A stretch of DNA of 64,000 nucleotides. Origin: JAICYJ01 sp963797565 (GTDB lineage Bacteria; Actinomycetota; Thermoleophilia; Gaiellales; JAICJC01). Positions 50,158 to 57,795 of this stretch are shown here, piece after piece; position 1 is the stretch's first letter; each line of letters begins with the position of its first letter. Where the stretch lies: NCBI GenBank assembly GCA_963797565.1, contig CAWCPM010000011.1, positions 209,110 through 273,109 of the forward strand, written 5' to 3'. The notes beneath the pieces are model-generated. The model saw only the letters and a program-made list of their open reading frames with translations. It was not told the DNA's origin and searched no databases. The position numbers and the translations under genes are program-made.

Positions 50158-50828
50158 TGGCGCCTCCCGAACCGTTGCGCACGCAGGCAACGCATCGACT
50201 CGCTGAGCTGATCGTCGTCGAGCGGCGGCTGCGTCTGCGGTGTCGCCGCCTCCGCGCGCAGGCCGTCCAGCAGCAGGTGCAGATGACGCCGCCAGGCCTC
50301 GGGCGCCGTATCGGCGGTGGCGTCGATCACCGGAGCGAACGACCACAGCAGCAGGGCCAGGTCGGCGACGGTGAAGTCGGGCCGCAGCGCCCCCTGGTCG
50401 CGTGCACGACCGATCAGCTCGTCGAACTGCGCGCGCATCTGCGCACGCGTCTCGGCCAGCCGGCCCTCGCCGGGCGGGTAGCGCAGGAAGATCTCCTTGA
50501 GCACGCGGTCGCTGCGCTGCAGCTCGAGCGTCGCCTCCAGGAAGCCGACCAGGCCGGCCCAGGCGTCCGGCTCGGCAAGCCCGGCCTCGGCCAGCGCGAG
50601 AAACTCTCCGACGCGCTCGGCGAAGATCGCCTCGACCAGCGCCTCACGGGTCGGGAAGTGCCGGTAGAGCGTGCCGCTGCCGACGCCGGCCCGGCGGGCG
50701 ATCTCGTCCAGCCGTGCGTCGACGCCGTGCTCGGCGAAGGCCTCGCGGGCAGCGGACACCAGCAGCGCGCGGTTTCGCTGGGCGTCGCGTCGCGACCCTC
50801 GTTCCGGTGCAGAAATTCCCGCCATCAC
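50154..50828 (-). CDS. TetR family transcriptional regulator
   Basis: 224 aa. N-terminal helix-turn-helix: NRALLVSAAREAFAEHGVDARLDEIARRAGVGSGTLYRHFPTREALVEAIF, followed by a variable ligand-binding domain. Ends ...RAQRFGRRQ. Overlaps the exporter start by 4 bp, so it is the first gene of a tetR-exporter operon. Probably represses the operon until its ligand, likely the exported drug, binds. An imperfect palindrome 14-34 bp upstream of its start is the expected operator. ATG 50828; upstream is the divergent sulfatase gene. Confidence 0.94.
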   Translation of the reverse strand: MMAGISAPERGSRRDAQRNRALLVSAAREAFAEHGVDARLDEIARRAGVGSGTLYRHFPTREALVEAIFAERVGEFLALAEAGLAEPDAWAGLVGFLEATLELQRSDRVLKEIFLRYPPGEGRLAETRAQMRAQFDELIGRARDQGALRPDFTVADLALLLWSFAPVIDATADTAPEAWRRHLHLLLDGLRAEAATPQTQPPLDDDQLSESMRCLRAQRFGRRQ

Positions 50829-50841
50829 CTCACGCTAGCAG

Positions 50842-50862
50842 AAGCGGAGAGCGTGTCCGTTT
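50842..50862. promoter_or_regulatory. Candidate TetR operator
   Basis: AAGCGGAGA-GCG-TGTCCGTTT, an imperfect 9-3-9 palindrome (two mismatches per arm) with the TGTCCGTT half-site seen at many actinobacterial TetR exporter operons. Lies 14-34 bp upstream of tetR and can also cover the divergent sulfatase promoter. Confidence 0.45.
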
Positions 50863-50956
50863 AGTTCCCGGCCCGGTCCCGCCCGTCCTCTTGTTGACGC
50901 CGTCCGGTTTCGCCTATGGTGCCGCCCTGGGTCAGCAACCGGGAGGATCGGGAATC

Positions 50957-53311
50957 ATGGGCGAGCCGTTCAGAGGCACCATCAACGTCGACATCCGCGA
51001 CTCGAAGCCTGACTGGGCGCCGTTTGAACCGCCCAAGGCGCCCGACGGCGCGCCCAACGTGCTCTACATCGTGCTGGACGACGTCGGCTTCTCGGCCCTG
51101 AACTGCTACGGCGGCCCGATCGAGACGCCGAACATCGACCGGATCGCCGATGCGGGCGTGCGCTACACCCAGTGGCACACGACCGCGCTCTGCTCCCCCA
51201 CCCGCTCGTGTCTGCTGACCGGCCGCAACCACACCCGCAACAGCATGGCCTGCATCACCGAGGCCGCGATCGGATTCCCGAACGCCAGCGGCACCGTCCC
51301 GCCCGAGAACGGGATGCTCCCCGAGATCCTCGGCGAGCGTGGCTGGAACACCTACATGGTCGGCAAGTGGCACCTCTGCCCGACCGATGAGATGAACCTT
51401 GCGGCCACCCGGCGAAACTGGCCCTCGGGACGTGGGTTCGAGCGCTGGTACGGGTTCCTGGGCGCCGAGACCAATCAGTGGTACCCCGACCTCGTCTACG
51501 ACAACCATATGGTCGACCAGCCTCGTACGCCCGACGAGGGATACCACCTCACCGACGACCTCACCGACAAGGCGCTCGAGTTCATCCGCGACGCGAAGGC
51601 GATCGCGCCCGAGAAGCCGTTCTTCCTCTACTACGCACCCGGCGCAGCCCATGCCCCGCACCAGGCCCCCAGGGAGTGGATCGACAGGTTCAAGGGTCGC
51701 TTCGACATGGGCTACGAGGCGATGCGCGAACAGACGCTCGCGCGCCAGAAGCAGCTGGGGCTGGTGCCGGCCGACACCGAGCTGCCGCCGATCAACCCGA
51801 TCGGGACGCCCGAGACGCGCACCGGGCCGGACGGCAAGCGGTTCCCCGACCTGGACGTCACGCGGCCCTGGGACTCGCTGAACGACGACGAGAAGAAGCT
51901 GTTCGCCAGGATGGCGGAGGTGTACGCGGGCTTCCTGGCGCACGCCGACCACCACATCGGGCGGCTGCTGGACGAGCTCGAGCAGAGCGGTGAGCTCGAG
52001 AACACGATGATCGTCGTCGTATCAGACAACGGCGCCAGCGGTGAGGGCGGGCCGAACGGGTCGGTGAACGAGATGAAGTTCGCAAACGGCGTGCCCGACG
52101 ACCTCGCGCAGAACCTGGCGATGATCGACGAGCTGGGCGGGACGAAGACCTACAACCACTATCCCACCGGCTGGGCGATGGCCTTCAACACGCCGTTCAA
52201 GATGTGGAAGCGCTACGAGTTCAACGGCGGCACCAGCGACCCGTGCATCATCGCCTGGCCGGCCGGGATCAAGGCCCGCGGCGAGGTGCGGCAGCAGTAC
52301 CACCACGCGATCGACCTGGTGCCCACGATCCTGGACGTGCTCGGCGTCGAGGCGCCGGAGACGATCAAGGGCCACACGCAGGCGCCGTTCGACGGCGTCA
52401 GCATGCGGAACAGCTTCGACGACGCGTCGGCGGAGTCGGGTCGCCGGACCCAGTTCTACGCGATGCTCGGCTCGCGGTCGATCTGGCACGAGGGCTGGAA
52501 GGCCGTCACCACGCATCCCTGCATCGCCGGCTGGGGCAACTTCAACGACGACGAGTGGGAGCTCTACCACGTGGACGTCGACCGCGCCGAGGTGAACAAC
52601 CTGGCGGCGGAGCAGCCGGACAAGCTGCGGGAGATGATCAACATCTGGTTCTCGGAGGCCGGACGCAACGGTGCCTTCCCGCTCGATGACCGCACGCCCG
52701 TCGAGATCCTGATGGAGCCGCGTCCGCAGCTGAGCGCGCCGCGCAACCGGTACTCCTATTTCCCGGGTAACTCACCGGTGCCCGAGTGGCAGGCGGTCAA
52801 CACCAAGAACCGCTCGTTCGTGATCGGCGCCGTCGTCAGCATCCCCAAGCCGGGAGCGGAGGGCGTGCTGTTCGCGCACGGCAACCGGTTCGGCGGCCAC
52901 GGCCTCTACATCAAGGACAACCGCCTGCACTACGTCAACAACTTCGTGGGCAGCGAGGAGCAGATGATCGTCGGCTCGGAGGACGTGCCGACGGGTGAGG
53001 ACCTGATCCTGTCGGCCTCGTTCGAGAAGCAGGGCCAGGAGCCGATCTGCGCCACCGGAACGCTGTCGCTCTACCACGGCGACAAGAAGGTCGGCGAGGC
53101 ACCGATCAAGACCCAGCTGGGGGCGTTCGCCGTCGCCGGCGCGCCGCTGTTCGTCGGCCGCCATGCCGGCGAGCCGCTCACGGACGACTACCCGGGCGAG
53201 GCGCCCTACGCGTTCACGGGCGGCACCATCCGCCAGGTCGCGGTCGACGTCAGCGGCGAGCCGTACGTCGACATGGAACGCCAGGCCGAGATGCTGCTCC
53301 GCAGCCAGTAG
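50957..53311 (+). CDS. Type I (formylglycine) arylsulfatase
   Basis: 784 aa sulfate ester hydrolase. The formylglycine motif is CSPTRSCLLTGR with Cys79 (C-x-P-x-R). Metal ligands Asp41-Asp42 (IVLDDVGFSALN), the GWNTYMVGKWHLCP Lys/His and VVSDNGASGEGG (Asp, Asn) are all present. A large C-terminal extension beyond the catalytic core (from about residue 590) holds a concanavalin-like beta domain. No signal peptide, so cytoplasmic. RBS GGGAGGATCGGGA before ATG 50957. Needs a formylglycine-generating enzyme (not in window). Possibly repressed via the shared tetR operator. Confidence 0.94.
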   Translation: MGEPFRGTINVDIRDSKPDWAPFEPPKAPDGAPNVLYIVLDDVGFSALNCYGGPIETPNIDRIADAGVRYTQWHTTALCSPTRSCLLTGRNHTRNSMACITEAAIGFPNASGTVPPENGMLPEILGERGWNTYMVGKWHLCPTDEMNLAATRRNWPSGRGFERWYGFLGAETNQWYPDLVYDNHMVDQPRTPDEGYHLTDDLTDKALEFIRDAKAIAPEKPFFLYYAPGAAHAPHQAPREWIDRFKGRFDMGYEAMREQTLARQKQLGLVPADTELPPINPIGTPETRTGPDGKRFPDLDVTRPWDSLNDDEKKLFARMAEVYAGFLAHADHHIGRLLDELEQSGELENTMIVVVSDNGASGEGGPNGSVNEMKFANGVPDDLAQNLAMIDELGGTKTYNHYPTGWAMAFNTPFKMWKRYEFNGGTSDPCIIAWPAGIKARGEVRQQYHHAIDLVPTILDVLGVEAPETIKGHTQAPFDGVSMRNSFDDASAESGRRTQFYAMLGSRSIWHEGWKAVTTHPCIAGWGNFNDDEWELYHVDVDRAEVNNLAAEQPDKLREMINIWFSEAGRNGAFPLDDRTPVEILMEPRPQLSAPRNRYSYFPGNSPVPEWQAVNTKNRSFVIGAVVSIPKPGAEGVLFAHGNRFGGHGLYIKDNRLHYVNNFVGSEEQMIVGSEDVPTGEDLILSASFEKQGQEPICATGTLSLYHGDKKVGEAPIKTQLGAFAVAGAPLFVGRHAGEPLTDDYPGEAPYAFTGGTIRQVAVDVSGEPYVDMERQAEMLLRSQ

Positions 53312-53366
53312 CGGTCCGCAGTTCGGGTCCCGCGATCGGCCGGTACCGTTGTGTACCATCGCCGCC

Positions 53367-53699
53367 ATGGCCTACGACGAGGCGCTCGCCGAGCGGATAC
53401 GGGAGCTGGTCGCCGGCGAGCACGAGCTGACCGAGAAGCAGATGTTCGGCGGGCTGGCCTTCCTGATCGGCGGCAACATGGCGGTGGCCGCAAGCGGCCA
53501 GGGCGGGGTGATGGTGCGCGTCGACCCGGCCATGTCGGACGAGCTGGTGGCAACCACGGACGCCCGCCTGATGGAGATGCGCGGCCGTCCCATGCAGGGC
53601 TGGCTGCGAGTGCGCTCCGAGGACCTCCAGACCCGGGCGCAGCTGGCGGAGTGGGTCACGCTGGGCACGACGTACGCGCGCACGCTGCCCTCGAAGTGA
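53367..53699 (+). CDS. TfoX N-terminal domain protein
   Basis: 110 aa, the TfoX_N domain alone: LAERIRELVAGEHELTEKQMFGGLAFLIGGNMAVAASGQGGVMVRVDP. The KQMFGGLAFLIGGNMA pattern is diagnostic. In gamma-proteobacteria TfoX is a competence regulator, but stand-alone N-domains are common elsewhere with no known function, so a competence role should not be assumed. ATG 53367. Last gene before the convergent soxR. Confidence 0.88.
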   Translation: MAYDEALAERIRELVAGEHELTEKQMFGGLAFLIGGNMAVAASGQGGVMVRVDPAMSDELVATTDARLMEMRGRPMQGWLRVRSEDLQTRAQLAEWVTLGTTYARTLPSK

Positions 53700-53708
53700 C
53701 GCGGCCCC

Positions 53709-54158
53709 TCAGCGCGGCCGCGGATCGCCGATCCAGTAGCGCGGGCCGGGCCCGAGGCCGGCGGCCCGGTCGCCGGGGTTCGCGAGCCGGCAGCGGTCGA
53801 GCGACAGGCACCCGCACCCGATGCACTGGGTCAGGCCCGCCCGGAGGCGTTCCAGCTCGTGGATCCGCGCGTCGATCCGGGATGTCCAGGTGCGTGACAG
53901 GCGCGACCAGTCGCGGCGGGTAGGCGCCCGGCCCGGTGGCAGCTTCCCCAGCTCGACCGCGATCTCATCCAGGGTCAGCCCCACCCGCTGCGCGAAGACG
54001 ACGAAGGCGATTCGCCGCAGCACCGCCCGCGGGTAGCGGCGGTGGCCCGACCCCGACCGCTCCGAGGCGATCAGGCCGCGCTCTTCGTAGAAGCGCAGCG
54101 CGGAGGCAGCGACCCCACTCCGCTGCGAGACCTCGCCGATCGTGAGCAGTTCCGGCAT
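53709..54158 (-). CDS. soxR: Redox-sensing MerR regulator with [2Fe-2S] cluster
   Basis: 149 aa. N-terminal MerR helix-turn-helix (LTIGEVSQRSGVAASALRFYEERGLI), a dimerisation helix, then the SoxR cluster C-x2-C-x-C-x5-C: Cys112, Cys115, Cys117 and Cys123 in CIGCGCLSLDRC. Oxidation of the cluster by redox-cycling compounds activates transcription. In actinobacteria SoxR directly drives a small set of genes for handling such compounds. It diverges from the luciferase-like gene, whose promoter carries a perfect SoxR box. Confidence 0.95.
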   Translation of the reverse strand: MPELLTIGEVSQRSGVAASALRFYEERGLIASERSGSGHRRYPRAVLRRIAFVVFAQRVGLTLDEIAVELGKLPPGRAPTRRDWSRLSRTWTSRIDARIHELERLRAGLTQCIGCGCLSLDRCRLANPGDRAAGLGPGPRYWIGDPRPR

Positions 54159-54183
54159 CCCCGCAGTGAATCACGCCAGCCGT

Positions 54184-54215
54184 TTGCCTTCAAGTTTAAC
54201 TTGAAGTTGTAGTCT
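54184..54215 (+). promoter_or_regulatory. SoxR box inside a MerR-type promoter
   Basis: CTTCAAGTT-T-AACTTGAAG at 54188-54206 is a perfect 19-bp palindrome matching the SoxR box (CCTCAAGTTAACTTGAGG in E. coli). It sits between a possible -35 TTGCCT (54184) and -10 TAGTCT (54210), a 20-bp spacer of the length that SoxR-type activators need. Drives the rightward pair and probably regulates soxR. Confidence 0.85.
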
Positions 54216-54251
54216 GGGTTCGAGCATCCAGCGATCACTCCGGAGGTACCC

Positions 54252-54596
54252 ATGACGAGCGCACTGACGGCGAGCCAGACGATCACCGCGGAGGTCACCT
54301 CCTGGCCGGGCGTCACCGCCGGACCCGGCCGCCGCGGCGAGTACGCATTCAGGGTGGGACGGCGCGAGATCGGCCACCTGCACGGCGACCACGCAGCGCA
54401 CTTCTCGTTCCCGAAGACCGTGTGGGCCGAGCTGATGGCGGAGGGCCGGATCGTGCCGCACCCCGTCTTCCCCGATTCGCAGGGCCCGGGCGCCCGCCGC
54501 ATCACCGACGACGACGACGTCCGCGAGGTGATCGCGCTGATGCGGCTCAACTACGACCGCGCGGTCGCCCGGCACGGCGTGCCGGCCACGGCATGA
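54252..54596 (+). CDS. Luciferase-like domain protein (DUF5519 type), SoxR target
   Basis: 114 aa: TAEVTSWPGVTAGPGRRGEYAFRVGRREIGHLHGDHAAHFSFPKTVW, the pattern of the small luciferase-fold family that is annotated Luciferase (PF17648 type), then HPVFPDSQGPGARRITDDDDVREVIALM. No reaction known. RBS GGAGGTACCC before the ATG. It is directly downstream of the SoxR box and its stop overlaps the next start (ATGA), so it leads a two-gene redox-responsive operon. Confidence 0.8.
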   Translation: MTSALTASQTITAEVTSWPGVTAGPGRRGEYAFRVGRREIGHLHGDHAAHFSFPKTVWAELMAEGRIVPHPVFPDSQGPGARRITDDDDVREVIALMRLNYDRAVARHGVPATA

Positions 54597-55033
54597 GCGC
54601 CCTCGCGATCACCCCGCACCTCGTCGTCCGCGATGCCGCGGCGGCGGCCGAGTGGTATACCGCCGCGCTCGGAGCCGAGGAGCGCGGACGGCTGGCCGTG
54701 CCTGGCGGCAAGCTGATGCAGCTCGAACTCCGGTTCGGCTCATCGACGGTGATGCTGGCGGATGAGTTCCCCGACATGGGCGTGCTCTCGCCGCTCAGCA
54801 TCGGCGGCACCGCGACCGTGCTGCACCTGTCGACCGACGACGTGGACGCGGTCTGGCAGCGCGCGATCGACGGCGGCGCCGAGGTGCGCCAGCCGCTGGC
54901 GGAGGCCTTCTGGGGCGAGCGCTACGGGCAGATCACCGACCCGTTCGGACATCGCTGGGGGCTCGCCCAGCACGTCCGCGACGTCCCGCGCGAGCAGCTC
55001 GAGCAGGCCGTGGCCGAGCTGTTCAAGGGCTAG
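54593..55033 (+). CDS. VOC family protein (glyoxalase/bleomycin-resistance type)
   Basis: 146 aa. Paired VOC modules: ITPHLVVRDAAAAAEWYTAALGAEERGRLAV, FGSSTVMLADEFPDMG, and in the second half ATVLHLSTDDVDAVWQRAIDGGA and GERYGQITDPFGHRWGLA. The latter is the metal-binding/second-unit end. The His in ITPHLVVRD and the Glu in GERYGQI are candidate metal ligands. ATG overlaps the upstream stop, so it shares the SoxR-controlled promoter. Probably binds or inactivates a redox-active or toxic compound; unassigned. Confidence 0.9.
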   Translation: MSALAITPHLVVRDAAAAAEWYTAALGAEERGRLAVPGGKLMQLELRFGSSTVMLADEFPDMGVLSPLSIGGTATVLHLSTDDVDAVWQRAIDGGAEVRQPLAEAFWGERYGQITDPFGHRWGLAQHVRDVPREQLEQAVAELFKG

Positions 55034-55143
55034 TTCGCACTGGTTGCTGAAGAAGGACGCCTTGCGCCCGTACGGCAGGGTCAGGCTGAACCTGCCGGAC
55101 AACGACCGAGCATCGAGCCAGATCCGCCTGGCTCGATGGCCCC

Positions 55144-55174
55144 GGGTCACCGGGGGCAGCGCCCCCGGTGACCC
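55144..55174. terminator. Bidirectional hairpin terminator between VOC and AHSA1 genes
   Basis: GGGTCACCGGGGGC at 55144-55157 pairs perfectly with 55161-55174 (14 bp, AGC loop). It sits between the convergent VOC and AHSA1 genes (plus ends 55033, minus ends 55183). No T-tract on either side. Confidence 0.8.
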
Positions 55175-55182
55175 AGAACCGC

Positions 55183-55677
55183 TCAGCCAAGCGAGACCGC
55201 AACCTGCTCCAGCAGGTCGAGCGCGTCCTGCATGCCCGGCTCCATCCCCGAGTTGATGTGGGCGTCGCGCCCCTCCCTGGTGGGGTGCTCCACCAGCACG
55301 GTCAGGAGCGTGCGGCCGTCCTGCTCGGTCAGGGTGAGGGTGTTCAGCGCCGCGTGCTGCTCGGCGTCGGGGATGCCCTCGTAGACCTCGGTCGAGACGA
55401 GCCGCTCGTTCGGGACGATCTCCCGATACTCGCCGTGGAACCCCACCTCCACGCCGCTCTCGGTCACGCTCACGTACCGCCAGGCGCCGCCGACCCGCAG
55501 GTCGATCTCGGCGATCGTGACCAGGCCGCGGTTCGCGTGCCACCAGCGCTTGACCAGCTCCGGCGTCGTCCAGGCCTTGTACACCAGGTGCCTGGGTGCG
55601 TCGAACTCGCGCGTGATCAGGATCTGCCGATCCGTGGGGAGCGTCACCGTCGCCGTCCCGCTACTCGTCGCTGCCAT
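55183..55677 (-). CDS. AHSA1/SRPBCC domain protein, copy 1
   Basis: 164 aa START-like protein: ITREFDAPRHLVYKAWTTPELVKRWW at the start is the usual AHSA1 opening. GVEVGFHGEYREIVPNERLVST and LDLLEQVAVSLG close it. Its GTG/ATG region overlaps the ArsR stop by 17 bp (start 55677, ArsR stop 55661), a common arsR-AHSA1 pairing in which the regulator controls a ligand-binding partner. This copy keeps its own stop, unlike copy 2. Function unknown; probably binds a hydrophobic ligand. Confidence 0.92.
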   Translation of the reverse strand: MAATSSGTATVTLPTDRQILITREFDAPRHLVYKAWTTPELVKRWWHANRGLVTIAEIDLRVGGAWRYVSVTESGVEVGFHGEYREIVPNERLVSTEVYEGIPDAEQHAALNTLTLTEQDGRTLLTVLVEHPTREGRDAHINSGMEPGMQDALDLLEQVAVSLG

Positions 55678-56014
55678 CGTCTACCTCCTCCGCTTGTAGT
55701 TCCTCGAGCACGGCATCGAGCTGGTCGAACCGCTCGGACCAGGAGCGCTCGTACGCCGCCACCCAGTCGTGGATGGGCTTCAGCGCCTGGCCGTTGATCC
55801 GGTACAGCCGCTGCCGGCCCTGGTCGCGCACGTCCACCGCCCCCACCTCGCGCAACACCCGCAGGTGCCTGGACACCTGCGGCTGGGCCAGTCCCGTGAG
55901 GCCGACCAGGTCGTTCACGGGTAGCTCCCCGCCGGCCAGGATGTCCAGGATCTGCCGGCGTCGGGGCTCGGCCACGGCGTTGAACGCGTCTGCGGTTGTC
56001 GCTGCTCGTGCCAT
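55661..56014 (-). CDS. ArsR family regulator, copy 1
   Basis: 117 aa winged helix: AEPRRRQILDILAGGELPVNDLVGLTGLAQPQVSRHLRVLREVGAV, the classic ArsR fold. No metal-site Cys is present (no CxC), so a non-metal signal is likely, as in SdpR-type regulators. It differs from copy 2 at four residues. Transcribed with AHSA1 from a leaderless-looking promoter. The start, ATG 56014, lies 6 bases after the -10 box. Confidence 0.92.
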   Translation of the reverse strand: MARAATTADAFNAVAEPRRRQILDILAGGELPVNDLVGLTGLAQPQVSRHLRVLREVGAVDVRDQGRQRLYRINGQALKPIHDWVAAYERSWSERFDQLDAVLEELQAEEVDDGSDE

Positions 56015-56020
56015 GGCCGC

Positions 56021-56048
56021 ATCATATATCCATATCGCCATATGTCAA
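56021..56048 (-). promoter_or_regulatory. Leaderless-type promoter of arsR copy 1
   Basis: On the minus strand TTGACA (56043-56048), 16-bp spacer, TATGAT (56021-56026), then 6 bases to the ATG. The transcript would start at or next to the start codon. The spacer holds ATATGGCGATATGG, a repeated ATATG word well placed for ArsR repression. Confidence 0.72.
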
Positions 56049-56115
56049 GGCGGTCAGCCGTTTCTGAGGCGTCGCGGCGCTTGAACCTCAAGGACGCGGT
56101 GGGTACTGTTGGGCG

Positions 56116-56763
56116 GTGATCACGGACACCACCGCCTCCCCGGTCATCACTCGCGACGAGTCCCGCGCCCTGTTCGGGCAGACGATGGGATTCGTGGCGC
56201 TGACGTCCGCGTTCTTCGCGCTGGGCGCCTACCTCGGCCGCGACATGGCATACCAGTGGGGGTGGCTGTGGTTCATCGTCGCGATCGTCTGCCTGTTCGG
56301 GCTGAACGCCGCGGCGCAGCGGTCGGAGCAGGCCGCCATCGTCCTGCTGCTGACATTCGGTCTGGTGATGGGGCTCGCGGTTGCGCCCACGATCGCCTAC
56401 TACGTGAGCACGAACCCGCAGGCGGTGTGGCAGGCGGGCGGTGCCACGGCGCTGTTCATCGCCGGGTTCGGAGCCGCCGGATACGCGACCCGGCGCGACC
56501 TCTCCAACCTCGCCCGGCTGCTGTTCTTCGCGCTGCTGGCGCTGATCATCTTCGGCATCGTCACGATCTTCGTGCGGATTCCGAACGGCCAGCTGATCTA
56601 CGCGGTGCTGGGACTGATCATCTTCGCCGGCTTCACGATGATCGACTTCCAGCGTTTGCGCCGCTCCAAGGACATCCGCGTCGCTCCGCTGCTCGCGGCG
56701 TCGATCTTCCTCGACGTCCTGAACGTCTTCCTGTTCTTCCTCAGCATCTTCGGGCGGCGCTAA
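56116..56763 (+). CDS. Bax inhibitor-1 (BI-1/YccA-like) membrane protein, copy 1
   Basis: 215 aa. Seven hydrophobic segments, with RDESRALFGQTMGFVALTS at the start and FAGFTMIDFQRLRRSKD near the end; the latter (TMIDFQ) is the usual BI-1 motif with the acidic residue of the pH sensor in this family. Bacterial members can act as pH-gated calcium leak channels; physiological role here unknown. GTG start. Divergent from arsR with about 100 bp between. Ends 12 bp from the convergent quinone reductase. Confidence 0.92.
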   Translation: MITDTTASPVITRDESRALFGQTMGFVALTSAFFALGAYLGRDMAYQWGWLWFIVAIVCLFGLNAAAQRSEQAAIVLLLTFGLVMGLAVAPTIAYYVSTNPQAVWQAGGATALFIAGFGAAGYATRRDLSNLARLLFFALLALIIFGIVTIFVRIPNGQLIYAVLGLIIFAGFTMIDFQRLRRSKDIRVAPLLAASIFLDVLNVFLFFLSIFGRR

Positions 56764-56775
56764 CCCGCGCGCCAC

Positions 56776-57795
56776 CTACGCGACGTCGATGAGCACCTTT
56801 CCGACGGCGCCGCCTTCGACCGCCTCGTGGGCGGCGGCGGTCTGCTCGAGGGGGAATCGGTGCAACGGCAACCCGGCGCTCGCTCCCACCTCCAGGGCGC
56901 CGTCCGCAGCCGCCGCGACGACGTCCGCGACCGCCGCATCCTTGACCGCGGCCGGCACCGTGTAGACGAGCACGAACTGGTAGCGAACGTTGCGCCCCAT
57001 CAGATCTCCGACCGAGATGCCAAGCTGGCCGCCACCGTCGGTGGCATAGCAGGTGACGGTGCCGTTCGCCGCCAACACGGCGGCGTCAAGAGCGGCATTC
57101 GCCCCCGCAGCGACCTCGACAACCACGTCGACGCCGTCGGGGGCGATGCGAAGGATCTCGTCGGCCGCGCTGGGGGTGCGGTAGTTGACGATGTGGTGAG
57201 CCCCAGCAGCACGAGCCAGCTCAGCCTTCTCCTCGCCGCTGACCGTCGCGATCACCCGCGCCCCCGCCCAGCGCGCGAGCTGGATAGCGGCGTGACCGAC
57301 CGCTCCTGCTCCGCCGGCAACCAGCACCGTCTGGGCGGCGAGCGCATCCGGCTTCAGCCGACGGGGCCCGAACTCCGAGGAGGTGAGACAGATGTGCGCG
57401 GTCAGCGCTGGGATGCCGAGGCTGGCACCCACGTCGAACGACACGCCGTCGGCAAGCGGCACGGCCTGACGGGCGGGCAGCGCGACGTATTCCTGCGCCG
57501 TGCCGTCGACCCGTTGCCGGGCCGCTTCCCACAGCCACACCCGCTGGCCGACCCGGGCCGGGTCGACGCCCTCACCGACGGCATCGACGGTGCCGGCCCC
57601 GTCCTGGTTCGGGACGACCTCCGGATCCACGAGCTCGCCCGCCGCGCCGCCACGTCGCGCCTTCCAGTCGGTCGGATTCACGCCCGACACCGACACGCGA
57701 ACGCGAACCTCCCCAGGCCCCGGCTCGGGCACGGGGCGATCGACCAGATGCATCACGTCGGACTCACCGGTCTGCGCATACACCACTGCTCTCAT
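56776..57795 (-). CDS. NADPH:quinone reductase-type MDR oxidoreductase, copy 1
   Basis: 339 aa, medium-chain dehydrogenase/reductase without the zinc knuckle. MRAVVYAQTGESDVMHLVDRPVPEPGPGEV starts it; the Rossmann loop is VAGGAGAVGHAAIQLARWAGARV; HHIVNYRTP follows. So it is in the quinone/zeta-crystallin-like group, reducing quinones or enals with NADPH. ATG start overlaps the stop of the beta-hydroxyacid dehydrogenase by 4 bp (ATGA). Part of a three-gene reductase operon repeated in unit 2. Confidence 0.93.
   Translation of the reverse strand: MRAVVYAQTGESDVMHLVDRPVPEPGPGEVRVRVSVSGVNPTDWKARRGGAAGELVDPEVVPNQDGAGTVDAVGEGVDPARVGQRVWLWEAARQRVDGTAQEYVALPARQAVPLADGVSFDVGASLGIPALTAHICLTSSEFGPRRLKPDALAAQTVLVAGGAGAVGHAAIQLARWAGARVIATVSGEEKAELARAAGAHHIVNYRTPSAADEILRIAPDGVDVVVEVAAGANAALDAAVLAANGTVTCYATDGGGQLGISVGDLMGRNVRYQFVLVYTVPAAVKDAAVADVVAAAADGALEVGASAGLPLHRFPLEQTAAAHEAVEGGAVGKVLIDVA

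Noticed and set aside
53367..53699. Competence regulator TfoX
   Set aside because: Only the N-terminal domain is present; stand-alone domains of this type have no established link to competence.
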